A DNA stretch of 64,000 nucleotides from NCBI GenBank assembly GCA_052318935.1, contig JBQRKO010000002.1; one strand, 5' to 3'. Shown piece after piece: positions 1-9,144 of the stretch. The DNA comes from Niallia sp052318935. Its GTDB lineage: Bacteria > Bacillota > Bacilli > Bacillales > Cytobacillaceae. Both the position numbers and the translations under genes were made by a program. Each line of letters starts with the position of its first letter. Position 1 is the first letter of the stretch. Below the pieces are notes generated by a model. It was not told the DNA's origin. It saw only the letters and a list, made by a program, of their open reading frames with translations, and ran no database searches.

Positions 1-401
1 GCCTCTACTAAGGAAGCAGGAACAAATCCTCGTACACCAAGATCTACTACTAACCCGCCCTTTACTACATCTTTTACTTCTGCTTCAAATATTTCACCAG
101 ATTGAAACTTTTCTTCTAAACTATCCCAAGCTTTTTCCGCATCTACTTTTCTCTTAGATAAAACAAGTGCTTCTTCTTCTACTTTGATAACTTGAAGTTC
201 AAGTTCATCCCCTTCAGAAACAACATCACTCGCTTTTTCAATATGCAGACTAGATAGCTCACTGATCGGGATTAGTCCATCCAATTTACTATTTTGAATT
301 GCAACAATTACTTGTTTTTCTTCCACTTTTGTAACTTGTCCAATTACGTTTTGTCCTACCTCAAAATTATTTACAACAATATCATTTAATTCTTCAGACA
401 T
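1..401 (-). CDS. rpsA: S1-domain RNA-binding protein (RpsA/YpfD-like), 5' part only
   Basis: The N-terminal 133 codons are visible and the rest lies beyond base 1. The protein starts MSEELNDIVVNNFEVGQNV, and at least one complete S1 (OB-fold) motif follows, with a second beginning near residue 105. S1 proteins bind single-stranded RNA. The Bacillus homologue is shorter than E. coli ribosomal S1 and its exact role in translation is less clear. The start is fixed by an AGGAGG-type site at about 403-412. Synteny (next to cmk) matches ypfD of B. subtilis. Identity as an S1 protein is very likely; total length cannot be judged. Confidence 0.9.
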   Translation of the reverse strand, partial: MSEELNDIVVNNFEVGQNVIGQVTKVEEKQVIVAIQNSKLDGLIPISELSSLHIEKASDVVSEGDELELQVIKVEEEALVLSKRKVDAEKAWDSLEEKFQSGEIFEAEVKDVVKGGLVVDLGVRGFVPASLVE

Positions 402-820
402 ATGTACTCCTCCTTATGCTTCACTAAACTAAAAGTTTAAAACAATCTAGTCAGGTTTCAAACCTAAAATGGTTTATCGACAAATATTTGTTTTCTTAGC
501 CGCTCTCCTTCTTCAGATGCCATTTACTCAATAACAAACTTGCTCATTACAAGGTTTCGGCAGGATGATGGGACAAGCATTTTCGATCATCCTTTCTATT
601 TGCAGCTTTATACTTTGTCAATAATCTGACTAATATGTTCAAAACATAATTGTTTAGAATTTCAAATTATTTGAATACTGCAAAATATATTTCTTTTATT
701 TAACTTCTTATAAATAGCTGCTTTTGTCAAGTAAGAAAACTTCATTAGGAATAGATGCCGAAAAAGAATTCACAAAATGTTGAAATATCATTTTCGTTGC
801 TATTCCTATGTTGTTTTACA
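402..820. other. Intergenic region between cmk and rpsA
   Basis: About 420 bases without a supported gene. It presumably carries the promoter of the S1 gene. A short inverted repeat (AGGATGAT / ATCATCCT, about 562-593) could form a hairpin, but no T-run follows on the minus strand, so it is not a convincing terminator. I see no repeat element here. Confidence 0.4.
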
Positions 821-1498
821 TCAATGTGTAATTTTTTCCACAGTAAGTTCCATTATGCGGTTTACTACATCTGTAATGGAAAGAGAAGTTGTATCAATTT
901 CCGTTGCATCTGATGCTTTTTTTAATGGAGCAACTTCCCGTTCTGAATCTAATTTATCTCTTGTTGCAATTTCTTGCTTTAATAATTCTAAATCAGAGGA
1001 ATAACCTTTATTAATATTTTCCGTATGACGGCGAATTGCCCGTTCTTCAACGGATGCTAACAAAAATACTTTTACTTCAGCAGTTGGAATAACATGTGTT
1101 CCAATATCTCTGCCATCCATTACCACGCCGCCGTTTACTGCAAACAACTGCTGGCGTCGAACCATTTCTTCTCGCACTAATTTATGCTTTGCAACAGCTG
1201 AAACAGAGTTTGTTACAGTACTTGTCCTAATTTCGTCTGTTACATTATTATTATCTAAAAAAATCAATTGTCCTTTATCACTTGGAAACAGTTCAATCAC
1301 GGTATTCTCCAGCATTTTTATTAATGCTTGTTCATCTTCAAGATGAAGTTGATTCGTAATTGCTTTATAAGTTAGGGCCCGATACATCGCACCAGTATCA
1401 ATATAAATATAACCAAGCTTTTCCGCTACTATTTTAGCAACCGTACTTTTCCCAGCAGCAGCTGGTCCATCAATTGCAATACTAATTTTTTTACTCAT
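821..1498 (-). CDS. cmk: Cytidylate kinase
   Basis: 225 residues, the normal length for bacterial CMP/dCMP kinase, which phosphorylates (d)CMP with ATP in pyrimidine nucleotide salvage. The P-loop GPAAAGKST is at residues 11-19, followed by a YIDTGAMYRALT block typical of Cmk and, later, GRDIGTHVIPTAEVKVFL. The start codon ATG has the upstream site AGGAGG (ATTCAGGAGGATTT). It lies upstream of the S1-like gene as in other Bacillaceae, with an unusually wide gap of about 420 bases. Confidence 0.96.
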   Translation of the reverse strand: MSKKISIAIDGPAAAGKSTVAKIVAEKLGYIYIDTGAMYRALTYKAITNQLHLEDEQALIKMLENTVIELFPSDKGQLIFLDNNNVTDEIRTSTVTNSVSAVAKHKLVREEMVRRQQLFAVNGGVVMDGRDIGTHVIPTAEVKVFLLASVEERAIRRHTENINKGYSSDLELLKQEIATRDKLDSEREVAPLKKASDATEIDTTSLSITDVVNRIMELTVEKITH

Positions 1499-1739
1499 AA
1501 ATCCTCCTGAATTATTGGTTTCATTAGAAAAATATAAGGACTTGACAGTAGTCTACCTTAAAAAATTTTATGCTTTCTTTTAAAACCAATAAACGATTAA
1601 TAATAGCTTAGAATGACGAAATGTATTCTAACACTCTCTATTTTAACATATTTTCATCCCTTTTTTCGATAAGAAAAGAAAACGTCTTTCTCTGTAAAAG
1701 ATAGTAGTTGAGAAATTTTTTAATCATATAATAGAGAAA

Positions 1740-1784
1740 AAGACGAGGCAAATACTTTACAAAAGTTATTTGCTCGCCTGATTT
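1740..1784 (-). terminator. Probable terminator downstream of ypfB
   Basis: An inverted repeat (AGGCAAATA with TATTTGC plus CCT) is followed on the minus strand by a T-rich tract (complement of GAGAAAAAGAC). It lies between ypfB and cmk and would end the leftward ypeB-motI-ypfB transcript. The stem has a bulge. Confidence 0.4.
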
Positions 1785-1824
1785 GCATGATGGAACATAC
1801 TTCGAATAAGGACTATTTAAATTA

Positions 1825-2007
1825 GGCTATGTTAAAGCTCATTGTTGTTTTTGGCACTATGTTGATCTTCGTTCCAAGCGTAAGACTCCTGCGGAAAATG
1901 CGAGTCAAAGGGAGACCCCACAGGCGCACAGCGCCGAGGAGGCTCCCGAACCGCCCGCGGAAAGCGAACGCCTGAAGCGGAAATCAACAGGAAAGTTTAA
2001 CAGAGCC
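1825..2007 (+). repeat. Family A MITE-like element, copy A1 (183 bp)
   Basis: Begins GGCTATGTTAAAG and ends TTTAACAGAGCC, so the ends are imperfect inverted repeats. It is flanked by perfect 8-bp direct repeats TTAAATTA at 1817-1824 and 2008-2015, the signature of a transposition event. The interior is GC-rich with a GACTCCTGCGG / CCCCACAGG foldable core. No protein is encoded. Related copies are at 7633, 9693, 21217 and (degraded) 35700. Confidence 0.85.
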
Positions 2008-2045
2008 TTAAATTAAAAAGAATCACCTGATAGCAGCAGATATAA

Positions 2046-2222
2046 TCAGTGTTGCTGGAATGTTTCCAATATTTTCGAAAAATTCGACTTTGAAACCCCT
2101 TCATATTGAGCCAATTCGTAAAGTTGAGGAAATATATTCCATGCATGAATCAACTGACTAATTGCCAAAAATAGCAATTGGATAACAATCACTTTAACTA
2201 ACAACCGCTCAAACCTTTTCAT
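2046..2222 (-). CDS. ypfB: YpfB-like small membrane protein (DUF5359-like)
   Basis: 58 residues if started at ATG 2222, which has TTGGAG eight bases upstream; a GTG three codons earlier is the alternative. One hydrophobic segment (about residues 8-27, VKVIVIQLLFLAISQLI) suggests a single-pass membrane protein with a short soluble tail. Position between cmk and the PilZ gene matches ypfB of B. subtilis. The function of this family is unknown to me. Confidence 0.7.
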   Translation of the reverse strand: MKRFERLLVKVIVIQLLFLAISQLIHAWNIFPQLYELAQYEGVSKSNFSKILETFQQH

Positions 2223-2307
2223 TACAATCACTCCAACAAATTCTTGCTAAGAAAATTTTGTCCTTTACTTTCTTATTTTTATTATTAGAGCAATTTATGC
2301 AGTTTAT

Positions 2308-2967
2308 TCAATTCTCGAGTCCTTTTTTCTTAAAGGATAATTGTACATCATAGCAAAAACGTAATATAAATTGCCGGTCACTTGGTGATACATCAAAAAA
2401 TTGCAAGGAAACTTTATTATGCGTCTCATTATGTTCCCAAACTCTTATAACCGTTCCTTTTAATCTAGGATAATAGTATTCTCCATTTTGCAAGTGCAAT
2501 ACCATATACAATTCTAGAGCAGCACCTTCTTGTAAATAAGAAGTTTTCGGGACAATTAAAGCAGCTCCTCCTGCACTAATATCAGTAGTTACCGTTGTAA
2601 AAGGGGGAAAATCATTATTTAATGGATGGACGGCAATATCCAAACTTGCGTCAACCCGAACAAATTGTCTTCTCTGTATTTTTATTAATTGCTCTTTTGA
2701 AGGCATATGCAAAATAAGCATGGGAACATTTTCTTTTTTTCTTCCTAAAATTTCTGTTTGAAACATAAATACAGCACCTTCATTTGTAACAAAATTCACT
2801 TTTAATTGTGTGCCGTTTAATAAAAATGCTGTTTTATTTGTTTCTAAATGAATCGGATAATCTATATATAATTCTTTTTCACTTGTTTCTACAAGCTTGC
2901 ATTTATATTGATCGGAGCTATCTGTATTAACCGGCTCTAGTATTAATGTATCTCCTATTTTTATCAC
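2308..2967 (-). CDS. motI: PilZ-domain c-di-GMP receptor, motility inhibitor (MotI/YpfA-like)
   Basis: A YcgR-type N-terminal domain is followed by a C-terminal PilZ domain with both ligand motifs: RRQFVR (about residues 99-104) and DISAGG (about 129-134), the RxxxR and D/NxSxxG signatures of c-di-GMP binding. In B. subtilis this protein, when c-di-GMP-bound, disengages the MotA stator. I chose the GTG at 2967, giving MIKIGDTLILEP, because B. subtilis YpfA begins this way. Another GTG at 2979 is closer to an AAAGAGTGG-like site, so the start is uncertain. Synteny (ypeB - ypfA - ypfB - cmk) supports the call. Confidence 0.88.
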   Translation of the reverse strand: MIKIGDTLILEPVNTDSSDQYKCKLVETSEKELYIDYPIHLETNKTAFLLNGTQLKVNFVTNEGAVFMFQTEILGRKKENVPMLILHMPSKEQLIKIQRRQFVRVDASLDIAVHPLNNDFPPFTTVTTDISAGGAALIVPKTSYLQEGAALELYMVLHLQNGEYYYPRLKGTVIRVWEHNETHNKVSLQFFDVSPSDRQFILRFCYDVQLSFKKKGLEN

Positions 2968-3103
2968 GATAATTACCACTCTTTCTTTTGTAACAAATGA
3001 CTTATAAACAGTTTTTCTACCATTTTTTCCTTTTATTATGGCATGTAACTTTCCTATTAAGCAATAGGATAGACTAAATATTCTGCGATAAGAGTCTTAA
3101 TAA

Positions 3104-3205
3104 TACGAAAAGGCTATAAGTATTTGATGGTAGCTTTTAATAAATCCAGCTTGTGCAAAGATTTATCCATAAAGTTCATCATATACTCATAGCCTTTTTT
3201 TCTGA
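3104..3205. terminator. Imperfect long hairpin downstream of ypeB
   Basis: AAGGCTATAAGTAT at 3109 pairs with ATACTCATAGCCTT near 3200, extended by GATG/CATC, with a loop of some 50 bases. T-runs occur on both sides. It sits 15 bases past the ypeB stop and may be a bidirectional terminator, or a decayed mobile repeat. Confidence 0.35.
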
Positions 3206-3218
3206 TTATTCCTTTTAT

Positions 3219-4568
3219 TTATACTACTTCTTCATACACTGGTTCAGCATTTTTCAGTTTTTCTACTTTTTCTTCTATGCCGCTTTTAGCATTAATGTAA
3301 ATTCTGTACGTATCGTTCCCAAGTGTACCAATAAATTCATAACAAAGGACTTCTTCATTTATGTCATTTATAATAATGGCTAATCCATCCTCCATTATTT
3401 TTACTTGTTTATTAATTTTTTTCTGTGCATCTGCTTTTGAGATAACAGGTTCTGCAATCTCTCTTTGTTTATGGGCCTGCAAATAATCCTCTGCAGCAAA
3501 ACCAACAATATTTCCATTATCAAGAGCTACTTTCACTTTGGTGCTATCGGGATATATTTTTACCCCATCTATTTCTGTGACAAAAGAAAATACACCGATA
3601 TTATTATATTGCATGCTTTCGAAAAGTGCGAGGTCTTTAAAATGATTGTCTTTTAAAAATTTCACCGCATTATTTCCTGCTTCATTTAAGCTTATCTTTT
3701 GTTTATTTACGTCTCTCGAAAGAATATACCAGATAGGATATCCACCTTTTTTTGTTATATCCATATTTGCTTCATGGTTTGAATCTTTGTCCAACAACGA
3801 AACACTATAGAAGCCATAATTAGAGCCTTTTCCATTTTCCGTTACTTTCGCTTCTATCTTTCCATTAAAATTTGCATACTTCTTAGCTGTTTTGACTGCT
3901 TCTTCTTTTGAAATGATGCTTCCTTCTAAATGTTTAAAATTTTCATCTTTTTTCTCCATATTTACATAGGTTGGTCCAAAAGAAGATTCTTTATAGCCTT
4001 CTACCTTTTGTTCTACTGTTTTTAAACCATCGACAATCGTATTGTCTTTTGCTTCATTCCCAGATGCTATTGCCATTTCCACATCCATCCATCGTAAATT
4101 ATTTTTTAATACAATGTGTTGGACGTTTCGTAATTCATTTTGAATTTCTTCCGCTTGACCATATAAATTTTTTAATGAATTGTATTCTTTATCGGATAAA
4201 GGTTCTTTATTAAGATCTCTTACAGCTGTTCGATAGCTGAAATCGCCAATATTCGCTAGAAATTCTTCCGTTTTATTAAACGGTAGTAAAGTTAGGGGCA
4301 ATTGACCTACATCACTATGCGCTTCAGAAGTTATTCTCCAAACATCTGCCAGCGCTGGCGATAATGAGTCTCTAGAATTCATCGCCAGAGTAGTTCCAAT
4401 TTGATCATGCAATAAATCGATTTGATAGGTTAAGTCATGGAATGCTCGTTGATAACTGTTTTCTGCATTTATTAAAATAGCATTTTTTTCTTTATGTTCT
4501 TGATAGCCCCAAAATCCAACACCTGCAATTGCTATCACTAATAATGCGATTAATATTCCTCTTAACAA
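3219..4568 (-). CDS. ypeB: Spore germination protein YpeB
   Basis: 449 residues, the usual length. An N-terminal membrane anchor (about residues 3-21) precedes a helical region and then PepSY-like repeats in the C-terminal half (for example the ISKEEAVKTAKKYANF and ISKADAQKKINK segments). In Bacillus spores YpeB is required for localisation and stability of the cortex-lytic enzyme SleB, encoded immediately upstream here with 14 bases between. The start is a TTG at 4568 with AGGTGG eight bases upstream. Expected expression is in the forespore (SigG); I did not identify the promoter. Confidence 0.95.
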   Translation of the reverse strand: MLRGILIALLVIAIAGVGFWGYQEHKEKNAILINAENSYQRAFHDLTYQIDLLHDQIGTTLAMNSRDSLSPALADVWRITSEAHSDVGQLPLTLLPFNKTEEFLANIGDFSYRTAVRDLNKEPLSDKEYNSLKNLYGQAEEIQNELRNVQHIVLKNNLRWMDVEMAIASGNEAKDNTIVDGLKTVEQKVEGYKESSFGPTYVNMEKKDENFKHLEGSIISKEEAVKTAKKYANFNGKIEAKVTENGKGSNYGFYSVSLLDKDSNHEANMDITKKGGYPIWYILSRDVNKQKISLNEAGNNAVKFLKDNHFKDLALFESMQYNNIGVFSFVTEIDGVKIYPDSTKVKVALDNGNIVGFAAEDYLQAHKQREIAEPVISKADAQKKINKQVKIMEDGLAIIINDINEEVLCYEFIGTLGNDTYRIYINAKSGIEEKVEKLKNAEPVYEEVV

Positions 4569-4582
4569 TTTTTCCCACCTCT

Positions 4583-5458
4583 TTATTTACAGAAGATATG
4601 TTTTCCTATTTGTTTAATTTGTGGTCTCGTCCATATCCAACCGCTTGTTGCTGTATCTGGATTAAAATAATACAATGCACTACCAGTCGGATCCCACCCG
4701 TTAATCGCATCCAATACCGCTTCTTTCGCCGTTTCATTTGGAGTTAGCCAAATTTGTCCATCTGCTACTGCAGTAAATGCACGAGGTTCAAAAATAACAC
4801 CAGAAACGGTATTCGGAAAAGATGCACTATTGACGCGATTTAAAATAACCGCAGCTACAGCAACTTGGCCAGTATATGGTTCTCCACGCGCTTCGCCATA
4901 GACAGCATTTGCCATTAATTGAATATCATTTTGCGAAAATCCATTTGGAACATTGGCAGCTGTTGGTTTATTTTTTGCTGCCCCTTCACCTGCACCTGCT
5001 GTTTTATTAGTTGTACCCTGTGTACCAGCTCCGCCAGTAGGCGCCTTTTTAGAAGTAGGAGTTTTTTGTTTATTTAAATCAACTCCACCATAATGGGAAA
5101 ACTTTTTTCCTTGATTAATCTGATTCTTGACAAAATTCTCATTATATTTTGATGCATTTGCAAGCTTTAGTTTTGTTGTCCATCCTGCCAGTCCATCAAT
5201 TGGTAAACCAAATTCATATTGGAAATTTCTTAATGCCCAATACGTCTGCCACCCAAAAACACCATCAATTTTCCCATTGTAAAAACCTAAATACTGAAGT
5301 CTCGCCTGCAGTTCAATTACATCATCGCCGACTGCTCCCTGTTGAATAACTTGATTAGAAAATGCATACGCTTTATGTTTTGCACCTTGTAACGGCGTCA
5401 TCATTAGGCACAGAGAAAAAATGATGGTCATTTTTGCGAGTAATAATTTTTTATTCAC
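4583..5458 (-). CDS. sleB: Spore cortex-lytic enzyme SleB
   Basis: 291 residues. A signal peptide (about 1-32, ending near AYA) is followed by a peptidoglycan-binding domain (about 35-100, GDDVIELQARLQYLGFYNG), a G/A/K/T-rich linker (about 120-165), and a C-terminal Hydrolase_2 (SleB) domain with AVYGEARGEPYTGQVAVAAV containing the catalytic glutamate. It is a lytic transglycosylase acting on muramic-lactam cortex peptidoglycan during germination. The start appears to be GTG 5458 behind GGGGGTAAC. It forms an operon with ypeB, which protects it. Confidence 0.96.
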   Translation of the reverse strand: MNKKLLLAKMTIIFSLCLMMTPLQGAKHKAYAFSNQVIQQGAVGDDVIELQARLQYLGFYNGKIDGVFGWQTYWALRNFQYEFGLPIDGLAGWTTKLKLANASKYNENFVKNQINQGKKFSHYGGVDLNKQKTPTSKKAPTGGAGTQGTTNKTAGAGEGAAKNKPTAANVPNGFSQNDIQLMANAVYGEARGEPYTGQVAVAAVILNRVNSASFPNTVSGVIFEPRAFTAVADGQIWLTPNETAKEAVLDAINGWDPTGSALYYFNPDTATSGWIWTRPQIKQIGKHIFCK

Positions 5459-5526
5459 GATTGTTACCCCCAGAAGTAAATACTATTAACATTAACCCTA
5501 TTTTTTGTAGTAGTTGGTTTTTTATA

Positions 5527-5568
5527 CAAAAAAAAAAAAAACAGAATGAGGCAGTTTCATTCTGTTTC
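5527..5568 (-). terminator. Rho-independent terminator of the ypdA-prsW transcript
   Basis: The stem CAGAATGA / TCATTCTG is followed on the minus strand by a run of more than ten T (the A-run at 5528-5541). It lies between prsW and sleB. Confidence 0.85.
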
Positions 5569-5570
5569 TT

Positions 5571-5884
5571 TTATTCTTTTCTTCCCTTTATTTTTCAGAG
5601 TACTTAATAAACAAGAGGGTCGTGCATACTTTTCACAAAACATAATATCCCAAAGAATACAGACTGGTAATTTACTCCATCGGCATTTAGATTTCTCTTT
5701 TCTCTTTTCCCGTTGATCTTTGGTTGTTAATTCTTGTTAAAAAAGGAACACTCAGACATGAGATGGCAGCGATACGGAGGTCACGAAGCCCAGTACGCAG
5801 AAGAGGAACTATGACTGGACTGAAGAGACAACATAACGAAGATTTTCGACTGGTATGTTTGTTAGACTTTTGGAACACCCTCAT
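5571..5884. other. Intergenic stretch downstream of prsW
   Basis: About 310 bases. A 65-codon open frame begins right after the prsW stop but has no ribosome binding site and a composition unlike a protein. The segment about 5756-5860 is less AT-rich than its surroundings and may be an old repeat, but I could not match it to the families A, B or D found elsewhere. Confidence 0.35.
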
Positions 5885-6556
5885 TTAATTCACTTTTATA
5901 TATTTTTGAAAATGTTCTTTACTTAATTCCCTTGCCATTCTTACTTTCCGCAACCCTATCCACCATAAAAAAAGCATAAACGGTGTTATAATTAGCAACC
6001 AGTTTTTTTGAATGGAAAGGATATAATCATAAATACCATGCAGCAAAACAGGAATAAACAACGAATAAAATACCCATTTACCTCTAGGCATCGTAAATTT
6101 TCCTTTTCCTAAATAGTACCCCATAATCACTCCGAATAAAGCATGGCTTGAAACTGGTAATAACGCTCTTCCTAACGCATATTCCACTCCATTTGCAATT
6201 AAATATAAAATATTTTCAACTGTGGCAAACCCTAAAGAAACAGACGCACCATAAACGATGCCATCATAAGGTTCATCAAATTCCACATGCTGATAAGCTG
6301 TATAATATAAAATAAACCATTTAAAAAACTCTTCTAATAAACTTGTTGAAAGTACGGCTCTCCAAATTCCATTGGTAAAAATCATTTCTACGTTTAAAAC
6401 ATATTGAATAAACATGATTGGAAAAACGAGTAACGCTCCAGAAATAAACGTTCTTAACACAAGGGAAATGGGTTCAGAATCATATTGATCTTTTAAATAA
6501 AAATAACTTAATAACGCTAAACCAGGAGCTATCCCAGCAGATACAATTGCCAACAT
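5885..6556 (-). CDS. prsW: Intramembrane glutamic protease PrsW
   Basis: About 223 residues with roughly eight hydrophobic segments. The diagnostic LLEEFFKW motif (adjacent glutamates) is followed by YGASVSLGFATVEN and conserved histidines in SSHALFGVIMGYY and VLLHGIYDY. In B. subtilis PrsW makes the site-1 cut in anti-sigma factor RsiW on envelope stress, releasing SigW. The ATG at 6556 has GAGG seven bases upstream; a TTG two codons earlier is possible. It lies 34 bases after ypdA and probably shares its transcript, ending at the terminator near 5545. Confidence 0.93.
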   Translation of the reverse strand: MLAIVSAGIAPGLALLSYFYLKDQYDSEPISLVLRTFISGALLVFPIMFIQYVLNVEMIFTNGIWRAVLSTSLLEEFFKWFILYYTAYQHVEFDEPYDGIVYGASVSLGFATVENILYLIANGVEYALGRALLPVSSHALFGVIMGYYLGKGKFTMPRGKWVFYSLFIPVLLHGIYDYILSIQKNWLLIITPFMLFLWWIGLRKVRMARELSKEHFQKYIKVN

Positions 6557-6590
6557 ATCCAAACCTCATTTCCCTTATTATACATTCTCA

Positions 6591-7559
6591 TTATTGAGTT
6601 CGCTTTAAAATTTCCTCAGCTACTAACCCTCCATGAAAACGGCCATTTTCAATAAAAATTTCATTTGCATTATTACCTGCAGCTAATACACCAGCAACAA
6701 AAATACCTTTTACATTTGTTTCCATCGTTTCAGGGTTGTATATTGGTCTACCTGTTGATTCTTCCATTTCAACTCCCATTTTTTTAAGAAATTCATGATC
6801 AGGATGATAGCCTATCATGGCAAACACAAAGTCATTCTTTATTTCAAAAGATTTTCCATCCTTTTCGTAACGGAGTGTTTTCTCTGTGATTTCCATGACA
6901 TTTGCATTAAATTCCATATGAATAATGCCATTTCGAACTAATGAATCAAATTCTGGAAGTATCCACGGTTTAATGCTTGTTGAATATTCACTTCCTCTAT
7001 ATAAAACAGTGACTCTTGCTCCTGCTTTTACAAGTTCAATCGCAGCATCGACACTTGAGTTTTTCCCTCCTACAACGACAACATCATGATCAAAATATGG
7101 ATGTGCTTCCTTAAAATAATGCATAACTTTAGGAAGGTCTTCCCCAGGAACCTCCATATAGTTTGGATGATCATAATATCCTGTTGCTACGACAAGATAA
7201 GGAGTTATGTATTCGTTTTTTGTACTTTTTACGATAAATTCATCGTCTTTCGTTTTTTCTACTTCTAGTACTTCTTCATAAGCATTAATTCGCAGCTGTT
7301 TTCTTATTACGACTTCTCGATAATAGACTAAAGCTTGATTCCGGTTCGGTTTGTATTGCTCTGTTAAAAAAGGAACACCGCCAATTTCCAATTTTTCACT
7401 TGTACTAAAAAAAGTTTGGTGGGTTGGGTACCCATGTATGGCATTAACAACATTTCCTTTTTCAATAATAACCGGATTTAAATTTAATTCCTTTAAAGCA
7501 ATAGCAGCAGCCAATCCACATGGCCCTCCGCCAATAATGATGGCTCCTTCTTTTTTCAT
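6591..7559 (-). CDS. ypdA: Bacillithiol disulfide reductase YpdA (Bdr)
   Basis: 322 residues of the FAD/NAD(P)H pyridine nucleotide-disulfide oxidoreductase superfamily. The FAD-binding GGGPCGLAAAI is at residues 9-19 and a second dinucleotide fold is VVVVGGKNSSVDAA (about 160-173). YpdA reduces bacillithiol disulfide with NADPH to maintain the bacillithiol pool. The catalytic cysteine proposed for the family (in GGPCG) is present. The start has AAGGAG upstream (AAGGAGTGACATGTT). The gene lies between gudB and prsW as in B. subtilis. Confidence 0.93.
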   Translation of the reverse strand: MKKEGAIIIGGGPCGLAAAIALKELNLNPVIIEKGNVVNAIHGYPTHQTFFSTSEKLEIGGVPFLTEQYKPNRNQALVYYREVVIRKQLRINAYEEVLEVEKTKDDEFIVKSTKNEYITPYLVVATGYYDHPNYMEVPGEDLPKVMHYFKEAHPYFDHDVVVVGGKNSSVDAAIELVKAGARVTVLYRGSEYSTSIKPWILPEFDSLVRNGIIHMEFNANVMEITEKTLRYEKDGKSFEIKNDFVFAMIGYHPDHEFLKKMGVEMEESTGRPIYNPETMETNVKGIFVAGVLAAGNNANEIFIENGRFHGGLVAEEILKRTQ

Positions 7560-7632
7560 AACATGTCACTCCTTACTAATTCATCCAGCCGGTAAGGGTT
7601 GGGCAAAACAAGCATTGTTTGTTTTTTCAGAA

Positions 7633-7796
7633 GGCACTGTTAAACGATCATGTTGTTTATGGGAAGGGAATCTGCGAAACTCCTGTGGAAAAACGGGCTG
7701 GCAAGACCCCCGAGTAGAGGTACGAGCGAGGTCATCCGCGGAAAGGGAGTGGATGACCTGACCTTTTGAAAATCAACAATAGAATTTAACAGAGCC
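7633..7796 (+). repeat. Family A MITE-like element, copy A2 (164 bp)
   Basis: Ends GGCACTGTTAAAC and TTTAACAGAGCC form inverted repeats. Perfect 8-bp target duplications TTTCAGAA lie at 7625-7632 and 7797-7804. The interior is more divergent than in A1/A3 but keeps an ACTCCTGTGG ... GAGCGAGG ... CGCGGAAAG layout. The GGCACTGTT end resembles, from memory, the ends of IS6-family elements, which also give 8-bp duplications. Confidence 0.85.
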
Positions 7797-7799
7797 TTT

Positions 7800-7838
7800 C
7801 AGAAAAAAATCTCCTAAAAATAGCATAGGAGATTTTCC
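7800..7838 (-). terminator. Terminator of gudB
   Basis: The stem AATCTCCTA / TAGGAGATT with a nine-base loop is followed on the minus strand by a T-run (A-run at 7802-7808). It is about 30 bases past the gudB stop. The right target duplication of the A2 element touches its T-run. Confidence 0.8.
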
Positions 7839-7866
7839 GAAAATATACAATAGTTAAATAAGGATT

Positions 7867-9144
7867 TTAAATCCAGCCTCTGAATCTAGAAGCTTCCGCC
7901 ATTTTTCTGACACCTACCATATAGGCAGCCAACCTCATGTCCACTCGTCTTATTTGAGCAGTTTCGTATATATTATTAAATGCTTTGCTCATTACCTTTT
8001 CCAATCTTTCTTCTACTTCTTCATCTGTCCAATAATAACCTTGATTATTTTGTACCCATTCAAAGTAAGAAACCGTTACACCACCAGCTGAAGCTAAAAC
8101 ATCTGGTACTAATAGGACTCCTTTTTCGGAAAGAATCCGTGTCGCTTCTATTGTTGTTGGACCATTCGCCGCTTCTACTACAATTTTTGCTTTAATATTA
8201 TCGGCATTTTGTTCGGTAATTTGATTTTCAATAGCAGCTGGTACTAAAATATCGCATTCTAATTCTAATAGTTCTTTATTTGTAATCGTTTTGTTAAACA
8301 AATTCGTTACTGTTCCAAAGCTATCTCGTCTGTCTAATAAATAGTCGATATCCAAACCTTTTGGATCATAAAGGGCGCCATATGCATCTGATATACCAAT
8401 AATTTTTGCACCAGCATCATGCATAAATTTAGCAAGAAAACTGCCCGCATTTCCAAAGCCTTGAACAACAACACGAGCTCCTTCAATAGAAATATTTTTG
8501 CGCTTAGCTGCTTCTCTGATACAAATAGTTACCCCTTTTGCTGTAGCCGTCTCTCTTCCATGAGAACCACCTAGAACAAGAGGTTTTCCCGTAATAAAAC
8601 CAGGAGAATTAAACTCATCTATTCTACTATACTCATCCATCATCCATGCCATGATTTGAGAATTTGTAAACACATCCGGTGCAGGAATATCCTTCGTCGG
8701 ACCAACAATTTGACTAATTGCACGAACATACCCACGACTAAGGCGCTCTAATTCACGAAAAGACATTTCTCTGGGATCACAGACAATCCCACCCTTTCCA
8801 CCACCATACGGGAGATCTACAATGCCACATTTTAAACTCATCCAAATGGATAATGCTTTTACTTCAGTTTCTGTAACTTGCGGATGGAAACGAATTCCTC
8901 CTTTTGTTGGACCAACTGCATCATTATGCTGAGCCCGGTAGCCAGTAAAAATTTGAACACTTCCGTTATCCATTCGTACAGGAATCTTAACAGTCATCAT
9001 CCGGACAGGTTCTTTTAATAATTCATACACTTCATCTGAATATCCTAATTTATTTAATGCTTTATGAATAATTGTTTGTGTTGATTTTAACACATTATGC
9101 TCTTCTTCCAATTGGTTTATGTCACTAGATTTTTTGGCTACCAT
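7867..9144 (-). CDS. gudB: NAD-specific glutamate dehydrogenase
   Basis: 425 residues, hexameric GDH family, catalysing glutamate + NAD to 2-oxoglutarate + ammonium. The substrate-site GGGKGG is followed by the conserved PTKDIPAPDVFTNSQIMAWM, and the Rossmann motif is GFGNAGSFLAKF (about residues 230-241). The segment TETEVKALSIWMSLKC is uninterrupted, so the three-codon repeat that inactivates GudB in B. subtilis 168 is absent. The start follows AGGAGGATCAATA. Synteny with ypdA and mecB favours gudB over its paralogue rocG. Upstream are about 480 AT-rich bases in which I could not pick a promoter. Confidence 0.95.
   Translation of the reverse strand: MVAKKSSDINQLEEEHNVLKSTQTIIHKALNKLGYSDEVYELLKEPVRMMTVKIPVRMDNGSVQIFTGYRAQHNDAVGPTKGGIRFHPQVTETEVKALSIWMSLKCGIVDLPYGGGKGGIVCDPREMSFRELERLSRGYVRAISQIVGPTKDIPAPDVFTNSQIMAWMMDEYSRIDEFNSPGFITGKPLVLGGSHGRETATAKGVTICIREAAKRKNISIEGARVVVQGFGNAGSFLAKFMHDAGAKIIGISDAYGALYDPKGLDIDYLLDRRDSFGTVTNLFNKTITNKELLELECDILVPAAIENQITEQNADNIKAKIVVEAANGPTTIEATRILSEKGVLLVPDVLASAGGVTVSYFEWVQNNQGYYWTDEEVEERLEKVMSKAFNNIYETAQIRRVDMRLAAYMVGVRKMAEASRFRGWI

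Noticed and set aside
5687..5884. 65-codon frame directly after prsW
   Set aside because: No ribosome binding site, cysteine/arginine-rich chance composition, no recognisable family.
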